Below are positions 33,493 to 44,000 of a stretch of DNA of 64,000 bases, one piece after another. Position 1 is the stretch's first letter; each line of letters begins with the position of its first letter. The notes under the pieces are model-generated. The model did not search any database and had not been told where the DNA came from. It worked only from the letters and a program-made list of their open reading frames with translations. The DNA is from Pyrus communis (taxonomy: Eukaryota; Streptophyta; Magnoliopsida; Rosales; Rosaceae). Location: positions 11,710,827-11,774,826 of the forward strand of contig NC_084805.1 of the NCBI RefSeq assembly GCF_963583255.1. Reading direction: 5' to 3'. The position numbers and the translations under genes were made by a program.

Positions 33493-33883
33493 GTGTGAAG
33501 CCAAGTTCAGCCTTGTTGTTGTCAACTCCATAATCATGCTCTTTCAACTTCTTTTGAGTCTCGGTGAGGTCGCGATCTTTGTCGTTGACGGTGTTTGAAA
33601 CCTTCTTTCCAAGATTTGAAGAGGAAGCAAAGTCATGCCTAGCCTTTGACATGAGTTCGTAGGCATTTGGGTTGAAGCCTTCTTCGGTCCTCTTAGTTGG
33701 AAGAGAGCTTGGTTTCACTTTGACGCCATGCTGTGCCTCCAGACGGTTGATGAGTCCGGCGGTTTGCAAGTTTTTCTCCTCTGCAGTCTTTATCAGCCTT
33801 GCAATTGTTTCCTTCATCTGAACCAGCTGTCTTTCAATGGAGGTAGTGCCGATAGTCATGACTTGTTCTTTGTTTGAAGCCAT
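33493..33883 (-). pseudogene. Inverted 5' fragment of gag
   Basis: On the minus strand this is the first ~130 codons of gag, from [15 protein letters not shown] to KAELGFTP, with the same protein sequence as 23449 onward. It is truncated where it joins the second LTR. It shows that a second copy of the element's 5' end was joined in opposite orientation. Confidence 0.88.
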
Positions 33884-33933
33884 GGACTGTGCTTGAATAT
33901 CTTGAACGGAGACAGAGATGAGAGGTAGAGATT

Positions 33934-33951
33934 ATCCCACCGGGCGTGCCA
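33934..33951 (-). other. Inverted primer-binding site
   Basis: TGGCACGCCCGGTGGGAT on the minus strand differs at two positions from the site at 23381-23398. Confidence 0.7.
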
Positions 33952-33955
33952 AATT

Positions 33956-34958
33956 TGTAAACACGGAAAATTCCTGAAACAAGAGACAAGAATACGCGTA
34001 CAAAATATATTTTTGTGTTTAATGATTTTGGGGTTACAATCTCTTTGTAATTTGATCCTCTGATTCTATCTTCGTAGGGTGTAGGTTTGTGGATGAGCTG
34101 TTGATCCAAAGGGCCGTCGGGGCTTGATCTAGGGATGAACAGTTGATGAACGGATCTTCGAGGGCTTTTGAGCTTGATCTTGAATACTGGGTGTATGGAT
34201 TTCTTCAAGGGGGCCGTCGGAGCTTGATCTTGAGGGTTGATGGATGAGCGGATCTTCAAGGGCTTTTGGGCCTAATCTTGAAGACTGAGTGTATGGATTT
34301 CTTCAAGAGGCCGTCGGGGCTTGATCTTGAGGGTTGATGGATGAGCGGATCTTCAAGGGCTTTTGGGCCTAATCTTGAAGACTGATTGGATGTGTGGATT
34401 TGTTGAGGTTGTTGATCCAAAGGGCCGTTGGGGCTTGATCTTAGGACGAACGGATGATGAACACTTTCTTCAAGGGGCCGTCGGGGCTTGATCTTGAGTC
34501 GGCGGAAGTTCTTCAAGGGCCGTTGGGGCTTGACCTTGAATGAGGGTTTGACGAAGAACGAAGAGTGTTTTCTTGATCCTTCGGGATTTGCTTGAGAGCT
34601 TTAGAGTTTCAAGGCTTCAAGGTTTTGGTGTGATGTAAATTCCCTTCTTTCTTTCTTTCTTCCTTTCTTTCTTTCTTTCTTCCTTTCTTTCTCTCTTTCT
34701 TCCTTTCTTTCCTCCCTTCTTAAATGAATGCCTTGGCCTCCTATTTATAGAATTCCAAAACTTGATTTTTGGATTTAAATAATCAGATGAAATAAATCAT
34801 TTCTGCCAGATATTGACACGTGTCCTATTTGATGACCTTTCCAATTTATTTCGATTTTTCGTTGAGTCACACGCTACATGTAAAATTTATGTGACACGTA
34901 AGCGTTGAAATTTTAATTATTGGTTAACATTCATTTCACCGAAATTTCGATGTCTACA
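33956..34958 (-). repeat. Inverted full LTR forming the right end of the compound element
   Basis: On the minus strand it starts TGTAGACATCGAAATTTCGG at 34958 and ends GTGTTTACA at 33956, 1003 bp. Its first 958 bp mirror 32535-33492. Differences from the 5' LTR cluster in the last ~45 bp. The target copy GTTTG follows at 34959. Confidence 0.88.
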
Positions 34959-34963
34959 GTTTG

Positions 34964-36121
34964 TTGTGGTGATCGATAGCTCAATAAAAAAGCCAAGGCG
35001 ACGCGTCCACCAATTCAAAAAGCCGGAATTTCCGGCGTAATTTAGGCAACGCTTTCTCGGCTTTTCAGAAGACGCGTCCAACTTTGTCAAAAGATTTCTT
35101 CTTTTCAGACAACACGTGGAGGCCATCACCGCAACTACATATCTTTAGCCGACAAGCGCAAAAGTTCAGCGACGCTTTCTCTGCTTTTCAGAAAACGCGT
35201 GCAGCTTTGTCAAAAGAAGCCGCATCTGCACTACCACGTGTCGTTCAGAAAAAGAAAGGGCGTCGTTCAGAAATCGAAGGGGCGCCTGCTCAGAAATCGA
35301 AGAGACGTCTTCAAAGATCGAACAGGCGCCACTATTTCAAAAAGCCGGATTTGCGGGATCAAAACGTTTGTCGACAAGGGTAAAAGAAGAGTACCACCAC
35401 TTGATATTATCTCTATATATGTCGACTTTCGTCTTTTATGGCAAGGCAAACCTGAAGAAAATGGCCAACTCTCCCTCACCTCTGAGGGCGCACTCCCAGC
35501 AAAGCCTTTCGAAATACTCAATTATTTCTTCTTCCCCAAAGATGATACCAGATGCCTGGAGTACATATGACCCAGGAGGAAACGGCGGATTGAAGTGTGC
35601 TGATTCATTCACCGCTTCTTCAAAAGCAAAGGTATCTCATATCATCAAGGTCAAAAGCAAAAATATCTCATATCATGCTCTTTCCCTGTCTTTTTCTTTG
35701 TCCTTGTTCTTACTCGCATGGCAAAGTAAAAGAAGCAATCAGCCGGCACTTGGAGTCAGTCTTCCAATCTGGAGCCAACTGCCTGGAATCTATTCCTGAT
35801 TGCTTACCTAGCGTTGCTCTCGAGTAGTCATCTTCAACGGTTGATACATTTCCGGAGAAGGGACCACTTCTGCAAAGGGGAGCGAGTAAGGCAAGTGAAA
35901 ATGATACATTGAAGCATGTGGAGACAAACATAGGCTGAGTTATCCTCCAACCCTTTTCAATACGAATTGGAAAGATTGAACAAAGAAACAGACCAAAGGG
36001 GTATGCTCAGACCTTCGGGGAAGACCAAAAGAATTCTCCAGCCCAGTAGCACAAAGGAAAATCAATGATGGGCTGAAACCAGTTCAAGAGTAAGCATGTG
36101 GAGTCACTATGATCAAAGCCT
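34964..36121 (+). other. Right part of block C0 (non-coding 3' region)
   Basis: It matches 30786 to about 32190 with many substitutions and indels, starting at GGTGATC..TA..GCT.. AAAAAGCCAAGGCGAC and ending near GCCTCAATG. It lacks one of the ~350-bp duplications of the other copy. It continues copy a of the antisense-ORF region across the compound insertion. Short ORFs are not recognised. Confidence 0.55.
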
Positions 36122-36128
36122 CAATGCA

Positions 36129-37943
36129 ATTACCAAGAAGAAGAGGGTTTACACTCCATAACCAGATTTGCGTCCCTAAACTCTTCTCTTTGTTAATTAC
36201 ATTCTGCTATGTTTAGTATGTTTAAATTGTTTTTTGTGTGTTTTCTTATGTTTTGTGTGAACCATATGCTTAAAACATTGAGGATAATGTTTGGTTTAAG
36301 TGTGGGGGGGTAACTAAGGATATTTAATGCAAATTCGTGGGATTTTATCACCCACAACTTCAAATGTTGTTCCTTGCTGTTTTAAGGTGTTTTTAAGTTG
36401 TTTTAGAGTGTTTTAGTATGTTTTGTTTTTATAACTCCGAAAATCACATAAAAATTTGAAAAACATGTTTTAAAAAGCCTAAAAAAGAGTGTTGTGAGTC
36501 GTTTTTGTGTGTTTGTGTCTTAGGGTACCTTCCAACACAATGATAAGGATTTGGTTTGTAATTGCATGACTGTTAAAAAGAGTTATAAACATGGAGAAAA
36601 GTTTGATTTACTCTTGGTATATGCTTGGTTATGGTTATAATATATGACTTCACATGCAATCCTAAAAGAAAAATTCGTTTTTGTAACATGCTTGAAGGAA
36701 GAAACTCATAATAACACTACATCCCTGTGAGACTCGAGCCATTACTTTCTTTGGAGAGTTATTTTCTGTGATTCTTTGTTTTCTAAAGTTGTTGTATGAT
36801 CTCATTATTCCTTGCTTGGTTGCTACTTACAATGCAATTGTATCATGATAGAACTAAATGCTAGAACTTATATCCGTTTCATTCAAAGCATGATATTGAT
36901 TGCATAACATACAATAAGATGAAGTTGTTAGTCAAGCCAAAGCCAAAAAGCCTATCCCTTTTCACATGTATTGTAGGATTACCCCTTTTGAGCCTTTTCA
37001 AGCTTATTTTCTTTGTTAACCCCCTTGTTCTTAAAGGATAGTGAAGCATGACTTAGAATGAACTCCTTTTGATCAATATACTGCAGAAAATAAGTGTGGG
37101 GGAAGATAATAGGGCACGACCAAAGAATGAAATAAAGAAAAGAAAAAAAAAAAAAAAAAAGGAGTTGAAAAATAAGTGAGAATGATCTTACAAGCATTGG
37201 TTATTGAAGGAAGGGTCCAAAAGAGTGAATTTGACCCTAGTTGTTGCATGAATCTTCCCTTGTGTTTAAAAGTTGATTTTTGCCATTAAAAGTGAGTTTA
37301 AGTGTCAATTTCAATACTTCGCTTCCTATTACTTTAAGAACCTTTGTTTTACTTTACCTTTCTTTGTTAAACCATTACCCTTAGCCCCGTTACAACCCTC
37401 AACTTCTATCTTGATGTTTATGTATTCAATATGTGGAGTTTGGAATTGATATGAGCTTATGGAATCACTGGTTCTCATTCTAAGTAGTAGCATTCCATTC
37501 ATGAGATCATATTCATGTCATTATCGTAAATCTAGAAAATGCTTTCTTTGATATAACATATGTGAGTGTTAGAATTCATATTTACATCAATCTTCTCACA
37601 TATAACTAGTATCGGGTGTGTAGTCAGAAAATCTGTGCGAAAAACGAGTGCATATCTTGTAAGGAATTGAGCAAATTCTCTAAGGCATGTTACTACATTC
37701 AAAACATGGTTTTAAATGCTTAATTGTGAAATAGTATGTGGTGACTATGATTAAGAATGTACTCAAGTGTGAAGATGACTAAAATCTATGGGACTAATGA
37801 TTTTTAACTTGTCATGTGCATTGGAAATCCGTGAGACGATTGTTGGAAGGTGTAGGTTGTGTTTTGTTCGTTTTGTCTAGTTTCGTGTTCTCTTGTTGTT
37901 TTGTTTTGCTCGAGGACTAGCAAAAGATAAGTGTGGGGGTATT
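36129..37943 (+). other. Athila 3' untranslated region and polypurine tract (left sub-unit)
   Basis: It contains AAAACATTGAGGATAATGTTT followed by a G-run (36276-36310), a motif also present after the intact pol (46611-46650) and, reversed, at 60450-60480. Near its end it has GCTCGAGGACTAGCAAAAG and then the polypurine tract AGTGTGGGGGTATT (37930-37943). No env-like or other ORF is present. Confidence 0.65.
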
Positions 37944-40340
37944 TGATAGGAGCATATTCATGCGACTTAAATGGCTTGGTCTCGTGCATTTACGTTATGT
38001 TTCTTTAGTTATTTTAGTCCTTTAAGCTATTTTCGTGTGTTTGTAGGTCCAAAGGGCTAAAGGAGCAAAAAGATGCATTTTGGAGACTTTTGGAGCACTT
38101 TTGGGCTAAGGATGGATAACTTATGCTTGGCGCCAAAGTGTTGGACGAAATTGAAGACCAAAGTGTTGGAACCTTGTTCCCTTTAGTTTTAGGACATTTA
38201 AACCTTTCCTAATCTCATTCATCCACCACACATTCTAGCCCATTCCTACACATGTGCCATACATCTCCACAATCCCATTCATCAACACATGCATTTACAT
38301 GCTTTCACATGCATTTTTCACATGCATTCCCTTGCACACTCCAACCATTGTCGTCCACATTCACATCAACACATGCACCACAGAAAACTCCTTTTGTGCC
38401 GTGCCTAATTCCATGCATTCCATCCATATTTCAGCCATGCACATTTAATCATTTCACTCCACTTAATGCCATGAGTTTCCATCAGAATTTTCAACCTAAT
38501 TCACATGCATTTCCAACCTAATCACTCACCCACACAATCTGAAATCATTCAAACAATCACCATCATTGCCGTGCATTCCATTATCTTTCTCCACTTCATC
38601 TTTGCAAAAATCCACATGCATCTCAATTAAATAAACCCCATGCTTGCACATTTCCCTTTTGCCATGCACCCATTATTCCAGAAAACCATTCATCCCATCA
38701 TTCCATGTGATTCCAGCTCATCTTTGTCTATGCCGTGCACTTTAATACCCTTTCCAGATTGTCATTTCAGCCTTTGCAGCCAATACACATGCATGATTCA
38801 ACCAAAATAGCCAAATGCATGCATACTTCCCTAGTGCTGTGAGTCCACTACCTCAGAAACCCATCAATTCCAGCTCATTTATGCACTTCCATCTCACATG
38901 TGCAGATCCAAGATCCAATCTGAATGTTGGCAGCCACATTCCTTCCTATAAAACTAGGCACACTTCACACATCAACATGGACAATTCATTCACAACAGAA
39001 ATTTGTCCCTTGGGGCCGTGCCCTTCACAAAGTCCATCCATTCCATTCATACACTTCATCCATTGCAGAAATGTAGACCATAAACCCCCCTTTGTGCCGT
39101 GACTCTCCCTTACAATCCAAACATCATCCTTCCATTTCCATAATTCCCCAATCCATTCAACACACCAACAACATCCCTTAGACCTTGTGCTACGACGAAG
39201 AGGAAGATAAGAGGGCCTAAACGTTCATACAATTCAAGTTTGAGTTGTTGGAATGTTTAGGTGTTTCTTTGATTCTACATCAGTTTTGCTTCAAGGGTTC
39301 TTTCTTCTTATTAATTCTATGTTCATTCATGTTTTTATGTTAAATCCTTTGCAAACATGAATTGTAACTAATCCTCCTCTATGGATTTGATGTAGCCTTG
39401 CAAAGTTTGCCATGTAGTTAATTCGGAATTCTCATTTAATCTATCTATTTCTTGCTTCATTCTCCGATTTAATTGTGACTTAGTATGTTGATTTTAATGC
39501 TTGATCACCATTTGAATTAACCACAGGTTGTTTAGCCAAGATTAAAGCACACATCATGCATAATCTTGGTAGATATGTGAATGAATGAAGGGAATGTTTT
39601 GCAAACATCCTGCCGAGTGTTCCCTTTGGTTTTGTGAAAGTTTCTTGTGCACTACATAGTCTTGATTAGGAACCAAAGTTGCACATCACAATTAGGCTCA
39701 TAATTAGAGACATTTGATCAAATCCACACATCATATGGCTGATCATATCTAAGTGAAACAAACCCAAGAAATAAGTAGAGGGATGAGTATAATCTGACTT
39801 AACAAGCATGGACTTGGCTTAGCAATGGTAAAATCGAATCTCTAGCTTCATCTTCATTAGTACTATCTTATTTTATTAGTTGTTGATTCATTTCCTTATG
39901 CTTTAATTTACAATCTGTTTGTTTCCAAGTTTCTGTTTTTATTTCAAGTTTCATTCAAAACCAATCCCCCGTTTCTTTTAAAGTGTTAGATTAGTTAGAA
40001 ATACATTTAGTTTGTGTTTGTAAGTGTTTTGATTCATTTTGTTTCTCAAATTCGTCCAAAGTACTCAAGGTGCTCAAAACTGCCCAGAAAGTGATTTTAA
40101 GGCAGTTTTGAGTGTTTTGGTGCTGTTTTGAGTCTTTTGGTTTGTTTTAGTGTTTTAAAGTTTAGTTTTGCATTCTTTGAGTCTAGTATAGTGTTTCATA
40201 TTGTTAGTTTACGTTTTTGAGTCAAATTCAAGTGGTTAACAATCCCTCCTAATCCCCGGTCTAGAACGATCCCTACTTATACATATACTACAATTTGACG
40301 AAAAGAGGGTTTAATTTGTGTGCGGATAAATCTCGCATCA
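37944..40340 (+). repeat. Middle LTR (type B, 2397 bp)
   Basis: It starts TGATAGGAGCATATTCATGC and ends AAATCTCGCATCA. Its right half is clearly related to the outer LTRs (TCAGTTTTGCTTCAAGGG, CTTGCAAAGTTTGCCATGTA, AGATATGTGAATGAATGAAGG) but the left half (U3) is different. A polypurine tract abuts it on the left and a tRNA-Asp primer site follows five bases to the right, so both edges are genuine LTR-internal borders. No second copy of this LTR type is in the window. Confidence 0.85.
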
Positions 40341-40345
40341 AATTT

Positions 40346-40363
40346 TGGCGCCGTTGCCGGGGA
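40346..40363 (+). other. Primer-binding site, tRNA-Asp type (right sub-unit)
   Basis: TGGCGCCGTTGCCGGGGA lies five bases after the middle LTR and is identical to the site at 21291. A 728-nt leader with several TTTTGAGT-type repeats follows before gag. Confidence 0.9.
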
Positions 40364-41091
40364 CTGATTTCAGTCCCTTGTAATTGCTTGTTTGCTTGTT
40401 TGCTATTTTGATTAGTGTCAAGGTTCATAACTTGTCGATTTGATAATTGGAAGTTGATTTAAGTTACATACATTTCAGGTGTGGAAAAGAATCCCTTAGC
40501 CATTCCATTATCCATTGGTTTACATCAACTTGCTTTACAATCTGCTTTTGTTATAATCTGACCATTTAATTGCATTTCGTCCAAATACAATTTCCCCCAT
40601 ATTTTGTTAGGTTTTAGGCTTAGAATCTGTCTTATCTTGTGTTTTGAAGCATTTTGAGTCAAGCTCAAACCTAATTTTCGTCCAAAATTGAGTTTAGTGT
40701 CAAAACTGCCCAATTTGTGTTTTTAGGCAGTTTTGAGAGTTTTTAGCTTGTTTTGAGTCTTGTGAATCTGTTTTGAGTCCTTTGAGTCTTTGTTTTGTCC
40801 AAATTAGTTAGAAAGTGTTTTGATTTGTGTTTATAAGTGTTTTGATTCAAGTTTCCATCCAATTTCGTCCAAATTAGTGTAGGTGCTCAAAACTGCCCAG
40901 AAAGTGGTTTTTAGGCAATTTTGAGTCTTCTAGTTGCTGTTTTGGGTTTTAGGATTGTTTAAGTGTTCTAAGAGTTTAGTTCCATATCCCTTGAGTCTTT
41001 TCAAACGTTTTTAAGTTTATTTTTGTTCTTTTCATTGTTGTTTGCTTCTTGATTTTCATTCACACTTGTGTTACTTTGTTTCAGGTAGTAT

Positions 41092-44000
41092 ATGTCAAAT
41101 AAACTTGTTGAGTTAGGCCAAAGAATTGAAAGATTAAAGGGCCACACTTTGGACAACTTTGTGCCATCACGTTCATCCTTTAACCGTGAGGAAGAGGAAG
41201 GGAATTCACCTAGTTCAACAAGTAAAGAATCTGAGCAATTTGATTGGGCAAGAGAGGAAGAGATGGCGGGCAACGAAGATGAACTTCGAGCTTTGGAGGA
41301 CTTTGCTCAACCAATCATACCAAATTCACCTTCATGCATCTTGCTGCCCACAGAAGCTAGAAACTATGATCTCAAATCTTCACATTTCCATATGTTTCCT
41401 TCATTTTATGGCTTACCCAATGAAGACCCTTTAGCTCATATTAAAGAATTTTACAATGTTGTGAGTGGTTTACCTTTGCAGGGAGTGAGTGAAGCGAACT
41501 TGAGGATGAGAGTGTTTCCTTACACCTTGAAAGATAAGGCCAAGAGTTGGTTGATGACTCTAACACCAGGTTCCCTCACTACATGGGATGCCGTGGCTAA
41601 GAAGTTCTTGGAGAAGTTCTTTTCCACTCAAAAGACAGCCACATTAAGGGGACAAATCTTCAACTTCAAACAAGATGATGGTGAACCTTTCAATGAGTGT
41701 TGGGAGCGTTTTAAAGGCCTCTTGATACAATGTCCACACCATGGGTTACCTTTTCATTTACAAATGCAAATTTTCTATGATGGACTAACCCAAAATTGTC
41801 AATCAACTGTGGATAATGCAGCAGGTGGAGCATTGAAGAAAAAGAATGCTCAAGAGTCATATAACATTTATGAGATGTTGGGGTCTAATGCTCAACACAA
41901 AGATTTAAGGGGTAAGAAAGTTGGAGTTTATGAAACAAGTTCTAACCATGAGCTTTTGTTGCAGGTAGCTAACCTAGAAAGGAAGCTTGAATCTGTGCTC
42001 AACATGGTGCCAAAAGCTAATGAAGTGTGTGCCATTTGCAACATACCAAGCCATCCTACTCACCAATGTCCATCTAGGGAAGCTTACCCCGAGTATGTTC
42101 AAGAACAAGTGAACCTCATGAATTCTTACAACCAAAGGCCAAGGAATGATATGTATTCCAATACATATAACCCGAGTTGGAGAGATCATCCCAACTTTTC
42201 ATGGAAGAACAACAATCCAATCCAAAATTTCCAACCAAAACCTGCCACTACCCTTGAGGACACGGTTAAATTGTTAGCCCAAAACACCTTGCAATTCCAA
42301 CATTCCACCAATAGCGCACTCCAACAACATTCAGCCGCCCTAACCAAAATGGAGACACAATTGGGGCAGATTGTAGATGCCTTGAACCAAAGAGAGGTTG
42401 GGAAGTTTCCAAGCCAACCCGTGATACTCCAAAGGAACCAAGAGCAAGCCAAAGCAATCACTACACTTAGAAGTGGTAAGGTTATTGATAATAGAGTTGG
42501 CAATGAAGTTACTAATGAATATGATCATGTGAATGCAGGTGTCACTCAAGGAGACAATGAGAAATCAATTGAGGAACCAAGCCATGCCACTTCCTCACTA
42601 GAAGCACCAAATCTTCACAAGGCCGAGAAACCATACACTCCACCAATACCATTCCCTGGAAGACTTGCCAAGAGCAAGCAGGATAAGTCATTCAAAGAAA
42701 TTTTTGATATACTAAGCAAAGTGAATGTTAACTTACCTTTGCTTGATGTCATTAGGAACATGCCGGCATATGGGAAGTTCTTCAAGGAGTTAAACAGTTA
42801 CAAAAGGAAGTATGGACCACATGAGAAGGTTGTGGTGTCTGAAAATGTGAGTGCAGTTGTGCAAAGAAAACTTCCACCAAAGCTCAAGGATCCAGGAAGT
42901 TTCTCTATCAACATCACCATAGGGGATAAGAAAGTAGAGAAGGCAATGCTTGATTTGGGTGCTAGCATCAACTTAATGCCTTATTCAGTGTACCTTCAAC
43001 TAGGTTTGGGAGATTTGAAAGCCACCACCATTTCATTACAACTTGCAGACAGATCCGTGAAATATCCAAGAGGTATAGTAGAAGATATTCTAGTTCAAGT
43101 TGATAAACTAATCTTGCCTGCAGATTTTGTAGTGTTGGACATGGAAGAAGCTCCTATACATGATCGTGAGTTGCCAATATTGCTTGGGAGACCTTTCATG
43201 GCCACGGCCAAGACCATCATTGATGTGCAAAATGGACTCCTCACTATGACAGTGTTAGGAGAGACAATTCAATTCAAAGTGTTTGAATCTCTTTCTCATC
43301 ATTCGTCATCTCTTGATTGTTATGCCATTGATGTGCTTGATTCACTTGTATTCTCTAAGTTCTTGCAGACACAATCGAATGAACCATTGCAAACTGTTTT
43401 GAGTCAATCTCAAGATGAGTTTGATGAGGAAGATGCACTCATGGAAGAAGTAGCTGCTTTGGAAGCATTAGCATTGTATCCTTTCAATGCTTCACCTCGT
43501 TTTGAGCCTTTAGAATCATCAATGTCACATCTAACTCCTTCTACTGTTAAAGCACCAAAACTTGAACTTAAACCACTTCCACCACATCTAAAATATGCAT
43601 ATCTAGCTGAATTTGAAACTCTTCCAATTATCATCGCTTCTGATCTCAGCCCAAATGAAGAAGATAAACTAATTAGGGTGTTAAAAGAGTTCAAATCTGT
43701 TTTTGGTTGGTCTATTGCAGATATCAAGGGAATAAGCCCTACCATGTGCATGCATAGGATCCTTTTGGAGGAAGGAGCAAAAACAAGCCGTGAGCCACAA
43801 AGAAGACTCAATCCACACATGAAGGAAGTTGTTAGGAATGAGGTGTTGAAATTGTTAGATGTGGGGATCATATATCCCATTTCTGATAGCAAATGGGTGA
43901 GTGCTATTCAGGTGGTGCCTAAGAAGGTGGGAATCACTGTGATAAGGAATGAAAACAATGAGCTTGTGCCCACAAAGCCCACGACCAGTTGGCGTGTTTG

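Larger units (their letters stand above)
22372..34958 (+). mobile_element. Compound gag-only retroelement with two U3 ends, TSD GTTTG
   Basis: This 12,587-bp insertion is flanked by GTTTG (22367-22371, 34959-34963). It reads LTR (22372-23376), primer site, gag (23449-26166), repeats, a block of captured gene fragments (about 27249-29620), an antisense ORF, a 3' region, polypurine tract, and a second LTR cut short at 33492. The sequence then switches to an inverted segment: the first ~390 nt of gag, primer site and full LTR, ending at 34958 with the LTR start in reverse. Both outer termini are therefore the U3 edge TGTAGACATCG. No protease, RT or integrase is encoded, so mobility must have depended on another element. 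Confidence 0.85.
21513..36121 (+). mobile_element. Block C0: foreign retroelement 3' region inside Athila
   Basis: The two outer parts (21513-22371 and 34964-36121) are contiguous once the inner insertion is removed. Together they match the interval 30046 to about 32190 of the inner element: antisense coiled-coil ORF, then the same non-coding 3' region. The block replaces sequence between the Athila post-pol motif (21486-21505) and the Athila 3' untranslated region. CAATGCA occurs at both edges (21506-21512, 36122-36128), which could be a target duplication or junction microhomology. The block has no LTRs of its own, so capture by template switching is possible. Confidence 0.5.

Noticed and set aside
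36129..41091. Env-like gene expected in some Athila elements
   Set aside because: No long ORF with a signal peptide or membrane segment was found after either pol region.
43410..43892. 160-codon minus-strand ORF inside gag-pol
   Set aside because: Antisense shadow of the polyprotein between protease and RT; no start context or known domain.
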